DNA of 64,000 nt, taken from NCBI RefSeq assembly GCF_002217945.1, contig NZ_BCMG01000013.1:21095-85094 (forward strand), given 5' to 3'. Under the pieces are notes generated by a model, which was given only the letters and a program-made list of their open reading frames with translations, ran no database searches and had not been told where the DNA came from. The position numbers and the translations under genes are program-made. Position 1 is the stretch's first letter. Each line of letters starts with the position of its first letter. Below are positions 30,956 to 39,367 of this stretch, piece after piece. This stretch comes from Secundilactobacillus silagei JCM 19001 (GTDB lineage: Bacteria > Bacillota > Bacilli > Lactobacillales > Lactobacillaceae).

Positions 30956-30985
30956 AGTCTAATAGATACTCTGGAGGTGAACGAT

Positions 30986-31267
30986 TTGGATAACACGAAG
31001 AAGAAACCGCAACCGGCTCGCAGACGCTTTAAAGCGGTCATTGATGGTCAGAGCTATACGATCGTCGGTAACCAAACGGAGGCGCATATGCGGGCGGTGA
31101 CAGAGTTGATGAATCAGCAACTTGCTCAGTTAAAAAAATTGGCACCAGACATGAGTAAGGAAGAAGCTTCGATATTATTGGCTTTTAATGCCATTTCAGA
31201 TCAGTTAGAAAAAACTGAGGCCTATGATCAGCTTAAAAAGCAAGATCAAGACGATGAGGCTAAGTAG
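30986..31267 (+). CDS. zapA: Cell division protein ZapA
   Basis: ZapA crosslinks FtsZ protofilaments. The 93-residue protein has the ZapA N-terminal beta region (FKAVIDGQSYTIVGNQTEAH) and the helical C-terminal half that forms a coiled coil. The start TTG at 30986 follows GGAGGTGA (30973-30980); the ATG at 30953 lies inside the upstream hairpin and lacks an SD. It lies between DUF1292 and mutS2 as in other lactobacilli. Confidence 0.88.
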   Translation: MDNTKKKPQPARRRFKAVIDGQSYTIVGNQTEAHMRAVTELMNQQLAQLKKLAPDMSKEEASILLAFNAISDQLEKTEAYDQLKKQDQDDEAK

Positions 31268-31333
31268 GGCCGTGATGTCTCTGTCTTGAAATCGTCAGGT
31301 TTTACAACAGCATTTGAGTTACGGGAGTTAGAG

Positions 31334-33691
31334 ATGAATAACAAAATTTATAAAACCATGGCGTATGACCAAATTAAACAGCAGCTGCGACAGTACCTTG
31401 TCTCTGCTGCGGGTGACGCCGAGTTAAAGCAATTAGAGCCCAGCAATGACCTTGACTGGGTTCAAGAACAAATTGATGAAACTAAAGACGGTGCGGATAT
31501 TTACCGGTTGGAAAGCGGCATTCCGATTCCTAAGTTGGCGGATGTTGGCCCACACTTAAAACGGCTTGAAATTGACGGTACATTGAACGGGACGGAACTG
31601 GCCCAAATTAGCCAGATCTTAAAAACCGTCCAAGCCGTCGTCAATTTTTTTGATGATCTGAAGCAGCGCCCCGTAGATCTGCGTCGTTTATATGACGTGG
31701 TCGGACACCTCGTTCATTTGCCTGAGATCAGTAAACGGTTAAGCGTGTCACTGGAAGATGATGGCCGGCTAACGGATGAAGCGTCACCTGAACTGCGGCG
31801 GATTCGGCGGCAGATCAATAATTTTGAAGGGGCTATTCGTAGCCAGATGGCGGGTTTTACCCGTGGCAAGAATGCCAAGTACCTCAGCGATAACTTGGTG
31901 ACGATTCGTGACGACCGGTACGTGTTACCCGTTAAAGCGGAATATAAGCAACGGTTTGGCGGCATCGTGCACGATCAAAGTGCCAGTGGCCAGACCCTGT
32001 TTATCGAACCGGAATCAGTCGTGGGTAAAAATAATCAGCTCCGGGAATCTCAAATTGCGGAACGTCAAGAAGAACGGCGAATCTTATTGGATCTGTCAAA
32101 CGCCTTGCGTCCTTATCAAGCGGAGATTCACGCTAACGCAACTATTTTGGGGCATCTAGACTTTATTAATGCTAAGGCCCGCTACGCGCATGCGTTAAAG
32201 GCCACTGAACCGATTTTGTCCACTGACAACCAGATTGCGCTCCGCCAGGCACGGCACCCCTTGATCGACCCGAAGAAGGTCGTGGCTAACGATATTGCGC
32301 TGGGTAAAGACTACAAAGCGATTATCGTGACTGGTCCCAACACCGGTGGTAAAACGATTACCTTAAAAACGGTCGGGATTACCCAATTAATGGCCCAGTC
32401 CGGGTTATTTATTGCGGCTAATGAGCATTCTCAAGTGGGGCTATTTGATGAAGTGTTCGCCGACATTGGTGATGAACAGTCGATTGAGCAAAATCTGAGT
32501 ACGTTCTCGTCGCACATTGAAAACATTGTGTCGATTTTAAAGGCGGCCAGTGATCACAGTTTGATTCTGGTGGATGAATTGGGCGCTGGTACTGACCCGC
32601 AAGAAGGGGCAGCACTAGCCATGGCAATCTTAGATGAGATCGGTGCAATGGGCAGTGAAGTCATTGCCACGACCCACTATCCGGAGCTTAAAGCTTACGG
32701 GTATAATCGACCAGAAACGATCAACGCCAGCATGGAGTTTGATAACGCGACCTTGAAGCCAACGTACCGGTTAATGATTGGTATTCCTGGTCGTAGTAAC
32801 GCACTGGAGATTGCTACGCGGCTGGGTCTTAAATCATCGATCATTGACGAAGCGCGGGGATTGACGGATCAAGATAGTCAAGACCTGAATAACATGATTG
32901 CCGATTTAACGGCGCAAAAGCGACAGGCGGACCTCGATGCTGAGGAGACTGCCAAGAAACTGGCAGAAACCGAACAGCTGCAAAAGGATCTGCAGGCTAA
33001 ATTTGACGGTTATTTGAAACAAAAAGACCAGTTGATGGAACAGGCCAAAGATGACGCCAATCAGTTGGTTGAAAAAACCAGGCTGCGGGCGGATAAAATC
33101 ATCAAAGATATTCGTAAGAAGCAGCTTAAGGCTGGTAAGACTGTGATCAAAGAAGACCAGCTGATCGATGCTAAGGGGCAAATTAATGCCCTGCAGCAAG
33201 ATCAAAAGCTGAAGAAGAACCGCGTCTTAAACCGTGAAAAGAAGCGTCATAACTTTAAGCAGGGTGACGAAGTCGTGGTCCGGTCTTACGGTCAGCGCGG
33301 AGTGATCATGGATAAGCTGGATGCCCATCATTTTGAAGTTCAAATGGGGATCTTGAAGATGAAAATTGAGGATACCGATCTCGAACGGGCAGCGCCTGAA
33401 AAAGAAGCGCCAAGACCACGGGCAACGGTTCAACGCACTCGTTCCAACGGGGTCTCACCGACGTTAGACTTACGTGGTCACCGCTATGAAGAAGCCATGG
33501 CTGAAGTTGACCGTTTCATTGATTCGGCGCTTTTGGCCGGTTATCCCTCGGTTACGATCATTCATGGTAAGGGGACGGGTGCCCTGCGTAAAGGGGTTAC
33601 CGAGTACCTGCAGTCTAATCCACGAATCAAATCGTTTGGCTTTTCACCAGCGAATGCGGGTGGCGATGGCTCAACCATTGCTAAACTGTAG
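31334..33691 (+). CDS. mutS2: MutS2 (ribosome-rescue / recombination-suppressing ATPase)
   Basis: MutS2 lacks the mismatch-recognition domains of MutS; it limits recombination and splits collided ribosomes. Seen: the MutS core and clamp, Walker A GPNTGGKT (about 334), signature ELGAGTDPQEGAALA, a long Lys/Gln/Asp-rich coiled coil (about 505-620), a KOW-like segment, and a C-terminal Smr nuclease domain with LDLRGHRYEEA and IIHGKGTGALRKGV. 785 residues from the ATG at 31334, which follows GGGAG; the frame reaches back to 31286 without an SD. Confidence 0.95.
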   Translation: MNNKIYKTMAYDQIKQQLRQYLVSAAGDAELKQLEPSNDLDWVQEQIDETKDGADIYRLESGIPIPKLADVGPHLKRLEIDGTLNGTELAQISQILKTVQAVVNFFDDLKQRPVDLRRLYDVVGHLVHLPEISKRLSVSLEDDGRLTDEASPELRRIRRQINNFEGAIRSQMAGFTRGKNAKYLSDNLVTIRDDRYVLPVKAEYKQRFGGIVHDQSASGQTLFIEPESVVGKNNQLRESQIAERQEERRILLDLSNALRPYQAEIHANATILGHLDFINAKARYAHALKATEPILSTDNQIALRQARHPLIDPKKVVANDIALGKDYKAIIVTGPNTGGKTITLKTVGITQLMAQSGLFIAANEHSQVGLFDEVFADIGDEQSIEQNLSTFSSHIENIVSILKAASDHSLILVDELGAGTDPQEGAALAMAILDEIGAMGSEVIATTHYPELKAYGYNRPETINASMEFDNATLKPTYRLMIGIPGRSNALEIATRLGLKSSIIDEARGLTDQDSQDLNNMIADLTAQKRQADLDAEETAKKLAETEQLQKDLQAKFDGYLKQKDQLMEQAKDDANQLVEKTRLRADKIIKDIRKKQLKAGKTVIKEDQLIDAKGQINALQQDQKLKKNRVLNREKKRHNFKQGDEVVVRSYGQRGVIMDKLDAHHFEVQMGILKMKIEDTDLERAAPEKEAPRPRATVQRTRSNGVSPTLDLRGHRYEEAMAEVDRFIDSALLAGYPSVTIIHGKGTGALRKGVTEYLQSNPRIKSFGFSPANAGGDGSTIAKL

Positions 33692-33703
33692 GTTGCTAAA
33701 TAC

Positions 33704-33731
33704 TTGTTCTTTTGAAAAAATCTGATACACT
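33704..33731 (+). promoter_or_regulatory. Promoter of trxA
   Basis: TTGTTC, 16-bp spacer, TACACT, 35 bp before the ATG. Confidence 0.55.
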
Positions 33732-33766
33732 TACTAAAGGTAAACAAATAAAGGAGGGATTGTTTT

Positions 33767-34087
33767 ATGGCTGTTGTAGAAACGACAGATAAAACTTTTG
33801 AAAACGATACGTCGAAGGGCGTGACATTAACTGATTTTTGGGCAACTTGGTGCGGTCCTTGCCGTATGCAATCACCAGTAGTTGAACAATTATCCGGTGA
33901 AATGGACGGTCAGGTCACTTTCAACAAGATGGATGTTGACGCTAACCCGAACACACCGCAAAAATTCGGTATCATGAGTATTCCAACCCTCCTCGTTAAA
34001 AAGGACGGTCAAGTTGTGGATACGGTTGTTGGTTATCACACCAAGGACCAGTTAAAGCAGTTACTGTCTCAATACGTTGAGGCTTAG
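33767..34087 (+). CDS. trxA: Thioredoxin
   Basis: A classic cytoplasmic thioredoxin of 106 residues with active site WCGPC (Cys29 and Cys32), the cis-proline in SIPTLLVKKDG, and a Gly pair near the C terminus (VVGYHTKDQL). It keeps cysteines reduced with thioredoxin reductase, which is not in this window. AAAGGAGG precedes the ATG and the gene has its own promoter and a very strong terminator. Confidence 0.97.
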   Translation: MAVVETTDKTFENDTSKGVTLTDFWATWCGPCRMQSPVVEQLSGEMDGQVTFNKMDVDANPNTPQKFGIMSIPTLLVKKDGQVVDTVVGYHTKDQLKQLLSQYVEA

Positions 34088-34107
34088 AGCTACCAGAAAG
34101 TTAACTA

Positions 34108-34156
34108 AAAAGGGTCTCATTATCAGCGGGAAAAGCTGATAATGAGACCCTTTTTT
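34108..34156. terminator. Terminator of trxA (bidirectional)
   Basis: An approximately 18-bp perfect stem (34109-34126 with 34135-34152) ends in TTTTTT on the plus strand and T-rich sequence on the minus strand, so it can serve both trxA and the convergent DUF2507 gene. Confidence 0.92.
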
Positions 34157-34190
34157 ATTATTTAGTGTCGTTATTTAAAGCCAAGTTGGC

Positions 34191-34676
34191 TTAATCGATG
34201 ATGGTCATCGGATCCAACTCTTGTGGATCAGAGACGCTATCTTTAGGATCCAAATGAACAATGAGCAAGATCCCCTCAGCGTGCTTGGGTTTCTCGCCCA
34301 TTTCGGCTTCGGCCACGATGCCTACCATTTGCTGGGCAGTCTGGGCTAAAAAGCCGGCTTCCAGTGAAAAAGTTGCGTCTGGCTGCAGCGCTACCCGACT
34401 AGTCACGGGCTTACCGTTCAGAATAAAGCGCCATTCTTTTGCCGACTGTTTTTGCAGTGTGAGCTCTCCCAAGTCAGTTTGCTGGAAAAAGGTCACTAAA
34501 TCTGTAATACTGCCTAAAGTGAATCGTCTGGCTAGCTGTTTACCTTCCCAATAAGCAATGTTGCCCGCATCGGCGCCTAACAGGTCGTTTAAAATGACGT
34601 CGCGAAAGAAGGCTTTCCCAAAAAGGGGTGCGGTTTCGGGATCTGAAAGATAATGTTTGTAAATCTGATTATTCAT
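34191..34676 (-). CDS. DUF2507 (YslB-like) protein
   Basis: A 161-residue protein related to YslB of Bacillus, a family structurally akin to small-ligand-binding transport-complex proteins but without known function. The FGKAFFRDVILNDLLG start and the WEGKQLARRF segment are typical. The ATG at 34676 follows GGAGAA with 6-8 nt spacing; the ATG at 34694 overlaps that SD. It is convergent with trxA and divergent from murI. Confidence 0.85.
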   Translation of the reverse strand: MNNQIYKHYLSDPETAPLFGKAFFRDVILNDLLGADAGNIAYWEGKQLARRFTLGSITDLVTFFQQTDLGELTLQKQSAKEWRFILNGKPVTSRVALQPDATFSLEAGFLAQTAQQMVGIVAEAEMGEKPKHAEGILLIVHLDPKDSVSDPQELDPMTIID

Positions 34677-34837
34677 GAGATGTTCTCCATTCACTTTTCT
34701 ATTACATTAAGGTTACAATGGATTGCGCTTAAATTGCAAGATAATTAACGGAACTTAAAAAAAACTGGGATTTCTTGCTTCCCGTGTTAAAAAGGATAAT
34801 AATATAGTTTCAAGAACTATTTGAAAGGGAGATTGTG

Positions 34838-35686
34838 ATGACATCTCAACCCATTGGTTTTTTAGATTCCGGTGTTGGCGGTCTAACCGTTGTTAAAGAA
34901 GCGCTCAAACAACTTCCAAACGAATCAATTGTCTTCTTAGGCGATCAGGCACGTCTGCCATACGGACCGCGGCCTACCGAAGAAGTAGCCCACTTTGTGC
35001 AACAAATTGCCGGTTTTTTATTAGACCAGCATATTAAGGCATTGGTGCTTGCCTGCAATACTGCTACGGCAGCAGCACTACCCATTTTACAAGCAAAATT
35101 ATCGATTCCTGTAGTGGGGGTCATCGATTCTGGCAGCCAGACCGCCGTTAAGGTCTCAACTGGCCAGCACATCGGTGTTATTGCGACTGAAGGAACGATT
35201 AAGAGTCACGCTTACCAGCGGGCAATCAGCAAGTTATCACCGGCCGTTTCAATTGAGGGCCTGGCTTGTCCAGACTTTGTCACCATGGTGGAAGCTGGCA
35301 AGTATCATGATGCCAAGACGGCTCAGGTTGTGGCTGATCAGCTGCAATATTTCAAGACGCATCCGGTTGATACCTTAATTTTAGGCTGCACCCATTTCCC
35401 GTTACTGACCGATTTTATTCAACAAGCGATGGGACCAGAGGTAACGCTAGTTGATTCCGGTGTTGAAACGGTGAGTGTCATCAAGCAGTTACTGTTTGAT
35501 CAACAACTACTGAATATGGATCATGGCACCAAGACCCGCCAGTTTTACACGACGGGTGACGTTGACAGCTTTACTGCAATTGCGAAAGATTGGCTGCAGC
35601 TGCCGCAATTAAACGTTAAGCACGTCCCAGTGGAACAGCTGATGACGTACGGTGATCTACCCACAAAGGAGCCTAGCAATGCCTAA
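34838..35686 (+). CDS. murI: Glutamate racemase
   Basis: MurI supplies D-glutamate for peptidoglycan. The N-terminal FLDSGVGGLTVVKE, the two catalytic cysteine motifs VLACNTATAAALP (Cys near 73) and LGCTHFPLL (Cys near 183), and 282 residues all fit. GTG at 34835 is also possible, but the ATG at 34838 is better spaced from AAAGGGAG. It overlaps rdgB by 8 bp, and the run murI-rdgB-yfcE-cbpB looks like one operon. Confidence 0.96.
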   Translation: MTSQPIGFLDSGVGGLTVVKEALKQLPNESIVFLGDQARLPYGPRPTEEVAHFVQQIAGFLLDQHIKALVLACNTATAAALPILQAKLSIPVVGVIDSGSQTAVKVSTGQHIGVIATEGTIKSHAYQRAISKLSPAVSIEGLACPDFVTMVEAGKYHDAKTAQVVADQLQYFKTHPVDTLILGCTHFPLLTDFIQQAMGPEVTLVDSGVETVSVIKQLLFDQQLLNMDHGTKTRQFYTTGDVDSFTAIAKDWLQLPQLNVKHVPVEQLMTYGDLPTKEPSNA

Positions 35687-36278
35687 TACATTAGTGATCG
35701 CAACGCGCAATCAGGGTAAGGCGAGAGAGTTTACTGAAATGCTCGCACCAAAGGGGATTACGATCAAGACGTTAGCGGACTATCCGGACGTTGGCGCTAT
35801 CAAAGAAACCGGCTCGACGTTTGAAGAAAACGCCACGATCAAGGCTAAAGCAATCGCTGACCATACGCAGTTACCGGTCTTAGCCGATGATTCCGGTTTG
35901 GAAGTAACGGCTTTAAACGGTGAACCGGGGATTTATTCCGCACGGTATGCTGGCGACCATGACGACGCAGCCAATAACGCGAAGTTGTTAAACAACTTAA
36001 AGTCGGTACCAGCTGACAAACGGCAGGCGGTATTTCACACGACGTTAGTGTTACTGAAACCAAATGGCTCGAAGCTGGTCGTGAACGGTGAAGTACAGGG
36101 CCAGATTTTGACGGCTTCGCGCGGTGAGAACGGCTTTGGTTACGACCCGTTGTTTTACGTGCCATCCAAGGGTAAAACCATGGCTGAAATGAGTGAAGAT
36201 GAGAAGAACGCCATCAGCCACCGCGGGCGAGCAACTAAAAAAATGATGACGCAGTTTGATAACTGGTGGGAGGATTAG
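35679..36278 (+). CDS. rdgB: XTP/dITP diphosphatase (RdgB/HAM1 family)
   Basis: The enzyme hydrolyses non-canonical purine nucleotides (XTP, dITP) to keep them out of DNA and RNA. Motifs VIATRNQGKAREF, LADDSGLEV, GEPGIYSARYAG, GFGYDPLFYVP and SHRGRA are all present; 199 residues is normal. The ATG lies inside the end of murI with AAAGGAG (35665-35671) upstream. Pairing with murI is common in lactobacilli. Confidence 0.95.
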   Translation: MPNTLVIATRNQGKAREFTEMLAPKGITIKTLADYPDVGAIKETGSTFEENATIKAKAIADHTQLPVLADDSGLEVTALNGEPGIYSARYAGDHDDAANNAKLLNNLKSVPADKRQAVFHTTLVLLKPNGSKLVVNGEVQGQILTASRGENGFGYDPLFYVPSKGKTMAEMSEDEKNAISHRGRATKKMMTQFDNWWED

Positions 36279-36279
36279 C

Positions 36280-36798
36280 ATGAAGCTTTTAGCGGTTAGT
36301 GATAATCACGGTGATCGGCAGATTCTGCAGACCATTTTTGAGGCCTATCGCGATCAAGTCGACGCTATTTTTCATTGCGGTGATTCAGAAATGACCGTTG
36401 ACGATCCGTTATTCAAAGACGTGTACGTCGTTAAAGGTAACAACGATTACGGCACGACCTTTCCGGATGAAATCCAGCCAGTTATTGGAGACACTAAAGT
36501 CTTGATGACGCATGGGCACCTGTACGATGTCTCGATGAGTTTGACGCGGCTAGATCTTCGAGCCAGAGAGATTGGGGCGAAGGTCGTTTTGTTTGGCCAC
36601 ACGCACCAGTTGGCAGCTGAGATGTCTCAGGGGCGGCTCTACGTTAATCCCGGCAGCATCTCACTGCCACGGGGGCAATACGCTGCCATCGGCGGTACCT
36701 TTGCGATCATTAACGTCTTGCCTGCTCAAGTCACGGTTGATTTTTATGATCGGCAGTTAAATCAGATCGATCAGCTCCACCAGCAATTTAAACGCTAG
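36280..36798 (+). CDS. YfcE/MJ0936-family phosphodiesterase
   Basis: A 172-residue calcineurin-like metallophosphoesterase with SDNHGD, FHCGDSE, VKGNNDYG, THGH and FGHTHQ metal-ligand motifs. Family members hydrolyse phosphodiesters with Mn2+; the physiological substrate is unknown. GGGAGG precedes the ATG, 1 bp after the rdgB stop, so translation is probably coupled. Confidence 0.92.
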   Translation: MKLLAVSDNHGDRQILQTIFEAYRDQVDAIFHCGDSEMTVDDPLFKDVYVVKGNNDYGTTFPDEIQPVIGDTKVLMTHGHLYDVSMSLTRLDLRAREIGAKVVLFGHTHQLAAEMSQGRLYVNPGSISLPRGQYAAIGGTFAIINVLPAQVTVDFYDRQLNQIDQLHQQFKR

Positions 36799-36819
36799 AA
36801 AGGTTGCGTGAGGTTTTTA

Positions 36820-37314
36820 ATGATTGATGAACCAATTAAAAAAATGATCATGGCAGATCACGATAATTTGATTATTCCAGCTAATTTAGTTGCCAATGTG
36901 ATGGTGAAAAATGATTGTTATCATGCCTTTTTAGTGTTAACGAAGGTGCGGTATTCAAAGGTTCCGGTGCTGGATAATGACCAGCATCTCTGCGGTTTGA
37001 TCTCACTTTCGATGATCACTGAACACATGTTGGATACGGATCACGTTGCTTCAGAAAATCTGCGGCGTTTGACCGTGGCGGATGTTATGGAGACTGATTT
37101 TCGATCAATTGAAGATCCCACTGATTTAGATGAGATCATGCACCTGTTAATTGACAATAACTTTGTGCCAGTCGTGTCAGATGAAAAAACGTTCACCGGT
37201 ATCATTACGCGTCGGGAACTATTAAAGCGGGTGAACTACGTCGCCCATAATTTGTCAAAACAGTATGATGTGCAACCACGTTTGAATTCGATGAAGAAAA
37301 TCAGTAATGGTTAA
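36820..37314 (+). CDS. cbpB: CBS-domain protein, CbpB/DarB-like c-di-AMP-binding regulator
   Basis: The protein is two CBS domains in 164 residues and aligns along its full length with Bacillus DarB (YkuL), which binds c-di-AMP and, when free, stimulates the (p)ppGpp synthetase Rel. FLVLTKVRYSKVPVLD and FTGIITRRELLKRVN are the matching stretches. The ATG at 36820 gives the same N-terminal length as DarB; GTG at 36808 (AAAGG upstream) is possible. Function is inferred from the relative. Confidence 0.85.
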   Translation: MIDEPIKKMIMADHDNLIIPANLVANVMVKNDCYHAFLVLTKVRYSKVPVLDNDQHLCGLISLSMITEHMLDTDHVASENLRRLTVADVMETDFRSIEDPTDLDEIMHLLIDNNFVPVVSDEKTFTGIITRRELLKRVNYVAHNLSKQYDVQPRLNSMKKISNG

Positions 37315-37331
37315 AAAATTATAAGTAATTA

Positions 37332-37374
37332 AAATAGCCGGCAACAGTGATAAAGTCACTGTTGCCGGCTATTT
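37332..37374. terminator. Bidirectional terminator after cbpB
   Basis: A perfect 19-bp stem (37332-37350 with 37356-37374) with A/T tails lies between convergent genes. Confidence 0.9.
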
Positions 37375-37386
37375 GAGTTGAACGGC

Positions 37387-38241
37387 TTATTTTTGCGGAT
37401 CGTTATGATAAACGGTCGGTAATTCAATGTGAGCGTCCTCGATGGCCTTTAAGTAGGCGGACAGCAGTTTATGCTGCACGGTAAACTGCTCGCCCGGTTC
37501 TGTAAAGGTGACGACTTGAATCACCACTTGGCCATCTGGCAGGGGAACCGTCCCCATGTTAGTCGGTGCCTGCGTGATGGTGGGAAATTGAGCCGGGACC
37601 GTTTGATTGACGGACTCAATAATGGTATTGATTTGATCAATGGGTGAATTGGGGAAAATGGGTATCTGGACCAGCGCCCGCATTTCGTGACGGGATTTAT
37701 TGCTTACAATGGTAATATTACGGTTGGGAATAAAATTCAGGGTCCCATCGGCACTGATGACTTGCGTGGTACGGATGCCGACTGCGGAAACCGTGCCTTC
37801 CACTTCACCAATTTTGACCGCATCGCCAACGTTGATCTGTTCTTCCATTAAGATGAAGGCCCCGGTGACGATGTCTGAAACGAAGCCTTGCGCACCGAGG
37901 CCTAGTGCCAAACTGAAAATACCAGCACCAGCAACCAGGGTGCCAACGGGGACCCCCATGAAGGACAGCAGGGCGTAGATCCAAAAGAATAAGACCGTGT
38001 ATTGGAAGATGTTCATGACTAGGGTAAAAATTGTATCTACGCGATTAGCCGAGCCAGCCGTGAACTTTGTTTTTTTATAGCGTTTGAATAAATGCCGAAT
38101 AATTTTTTTACCGATCCAATTAACGAGTAGCAGTCCAATGGTCACGAGCAACAGTTGAAAGAGGGTCGTGGCAATTTGTTCACCAATGTGCTGCCAATTG
38201 AAATGTTGAACGAAACGGGTAAGATTAGTGTTCAATATCAT
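37387..38241 (-). CDS. Small-conductance mechanosensitive channel (MscS family)
   Basis: Three membrane segments in the first 130 residues, a pore helix region with LALGLGAQGFVSDIVTGAFI, then the MscS beta domain (GDAVKIGEVEGTVSAVGIRTT) and C-terminal alpha/beta domain: an MscS-type channel that opens on hypo-osmotic shock. 284 residues from the ATG at 38241, set by AAGGAG 8 nt upstream; the frame runs 10 codons further. Of the YkuT/YggB kind. Confidence 0.92.
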   Translation of the reverse strand: MILNTNLTRFVQHFNWQHIGEQIATTLFQLLLVTIGLLLVNWIGKKIIRHLFKRYKKTKFTAGSANRVDTIFTLVMNIFQYTVLFFWIYALLSFMGVPVGTLVAGAGIFSLALGLGAQGFVSDIVTGAFILMEEQINVGDAVKIGEVEGTVSAVGIRTTQVISADGTLNFIPNRNITIVSNKSRHEMRALVQIPIFPNSPIDQINTIIESVNQTVPAQFPTITQAPTNMGTVPLPDGQVVIQVVTFTEPGEQFTVQHKLLSAYLKAIEDAHIELPTVYHNDPQK

Positions 38242-38321
38242 ATCATTAGCTCCTTGAATTAATTTCACCAATAAGTGTAACAGATTAAGCTCAAAAAAAG
38301 CAGGTGAACCGGTGTTTTATA

Positions 38322-38350
38322 TTGCGTCAGCTTAAACGCAATGCTATTCT
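38322..38350 (+). promoter_or_regulatory. Promoter of the DUF948-YtxH pair
   Basis: TTGCGT, 17-bp spacer, TATTCT, 32 bp before the GTG start. ATTGCGT/ACGCAAT forms an inverted repeat across the -35 and spacer (38321-38342). Confidence 0.55.
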
Positions 38351-38382
38351 TAACCTAATGGGTTAAAGTAAGGAGGGGTAGT

Positions 38383-38787
38383 GTGACAGCAGGACAAGTG
38401 GCCGGCTTAATTGCCGCCATCGCATTTTTGATATTAGTCTTTTTTATCGGCGCTTTCTTGATGAAGATGGTGCGGACCTTGAGCGAGGTTAACAAAAGCG
38501 TGAAAACCATGACTGATGACATGGACGTGATCTCGAAGCATGCTGAAGATATTTTGGCAAGCACAAACACCCTGTTAGATGATGTGAACCATAAAGTAGC
38601 AACGATCGATCCGGTTTTTCAGGCAGCAGCTGATTTAGGGACCAGTGTCTCTGAACTGAATTCAGCCACTCACGATTTAACTGGTAAGGTGAAATCGACG
38701 GCTAAGAAAACTGCTACTACCGGTTTGTTCGCCAAACTAGGCGAGTCGCTTTTCAACGCTTATCGTGGCCGTAAGAATAAGGATTGA
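38383..38787 (+). CDS. DUF948 membrane-anchored protein (YtxG-like)
   Basis: One N-terminal membrane segment (about residues 8-29) is followed by a long helical region with many Val/Asn/Thr/Asp heptads, typical of DUF948 proteins annotated as general stress proteins. 134 residues from a GTG preceded by AGGAGGGG. It precedes a YtxH-domain gene by 23 bp, reproducing the ytxG-ytxH pairing of Bacillus, where the operon is stress-induced. Confidence 0.85.
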   Translation: MTAGQVAGLIAAIAFLILVFFIGAFLMKMVRTLSEVNKSVKTMTDDMDVISKHAEDILASTNTLLDDVNHKVATIDPVFQAAADLGTSVSELNSATHDLTGKVKSTAKKTATTGLFAKLGESLFNAYRGRKNKD

Positions 38788-38810
38788 TCATTGAAAGGAG
38801 TTTTTGACTC

Positions 38811-39281
38811 ATGGGAAAAAAGTTAGGCTTTTTGGTCGGATTAGCTGCTGGTGCAGTGGCTGCACGCACTGCTTATAATCGGCTGAGTGATGAAGATAAG
38901 GCGGCATTTAAAGCCAACGTGCAGGATAAACTGGACGTTGCAAAAGACCGAGCCGTGGACTATGCGTTTTACGCGAGTGATGCTTGGGATGACTTTAAGG
39001 AAACTTTTTCTGATCAGTCGCAAACCGTTAGTGACCGGGTAAGGGATGCTGCCAGTCAGCTGGGTGATAAAACGTTAAATCATCCTGCTGATTCAGATGA
39101 TACGGACGAGTCACTGCGGTCTGAATTAGCCGATGTTTCCTCAGCCGACTCGGACGACTCAGATGATATCGTCTTAAATAGCGAGGAAACCTTTGGCGGG
39201 GCTGACGTCGCAGACGAAACCGCCACACCAAAGACGGATCCTAAGCCGGATGACGATACTGACGATTCTCAGAAAGATTAA
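38811..39281 (+). CDS. YtxH-domain protein
   Basis: A 156-residue protein: a Gly/Ala-rich N-terminal hydrophobic segment (LGFLVGLAAGAVAARTAY), a helical middle, and a very acidic Asp/Ser/Thr tail (about 100-156). YtxH proteins are membrane-associated and stress-related, with no known activity. GAAAGGAG precedes the ATG; the gene ends at a strong terminator. Confidence 0.82.
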   Translation: MGKKLGFLVGLAAGAVAARTAYNRLSDEDKAAFKANVQDKLDVAKDRAVDYAFYASDAWDDFKETFSDQSQTVSDRVRDAASQLGDKTLNHPADSDDTDESLRSELADVSSADSDDSDDIVLNSEETFGGADVADETATPKTDPKPDDDTDDSQKD

Positions 39282-39300
39282 ATGATCAATAAAATACTTT

Positions 39301-39344
39301 AAAAAAACAACCTGATCGCGTTAAAGTGATCAGGTTGTTTTTTT
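39301..39344. terminator. Bidirectional terminator between ytxH gene and pepQ
   Basis: AACAACCTGATC pairs with GATCAGGTTGTT and has A/T runs on both sides. Confidence 0.9.
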
Positions 39345-39367
39345 AGTTGTGCAACTGCCCGTTCAAA

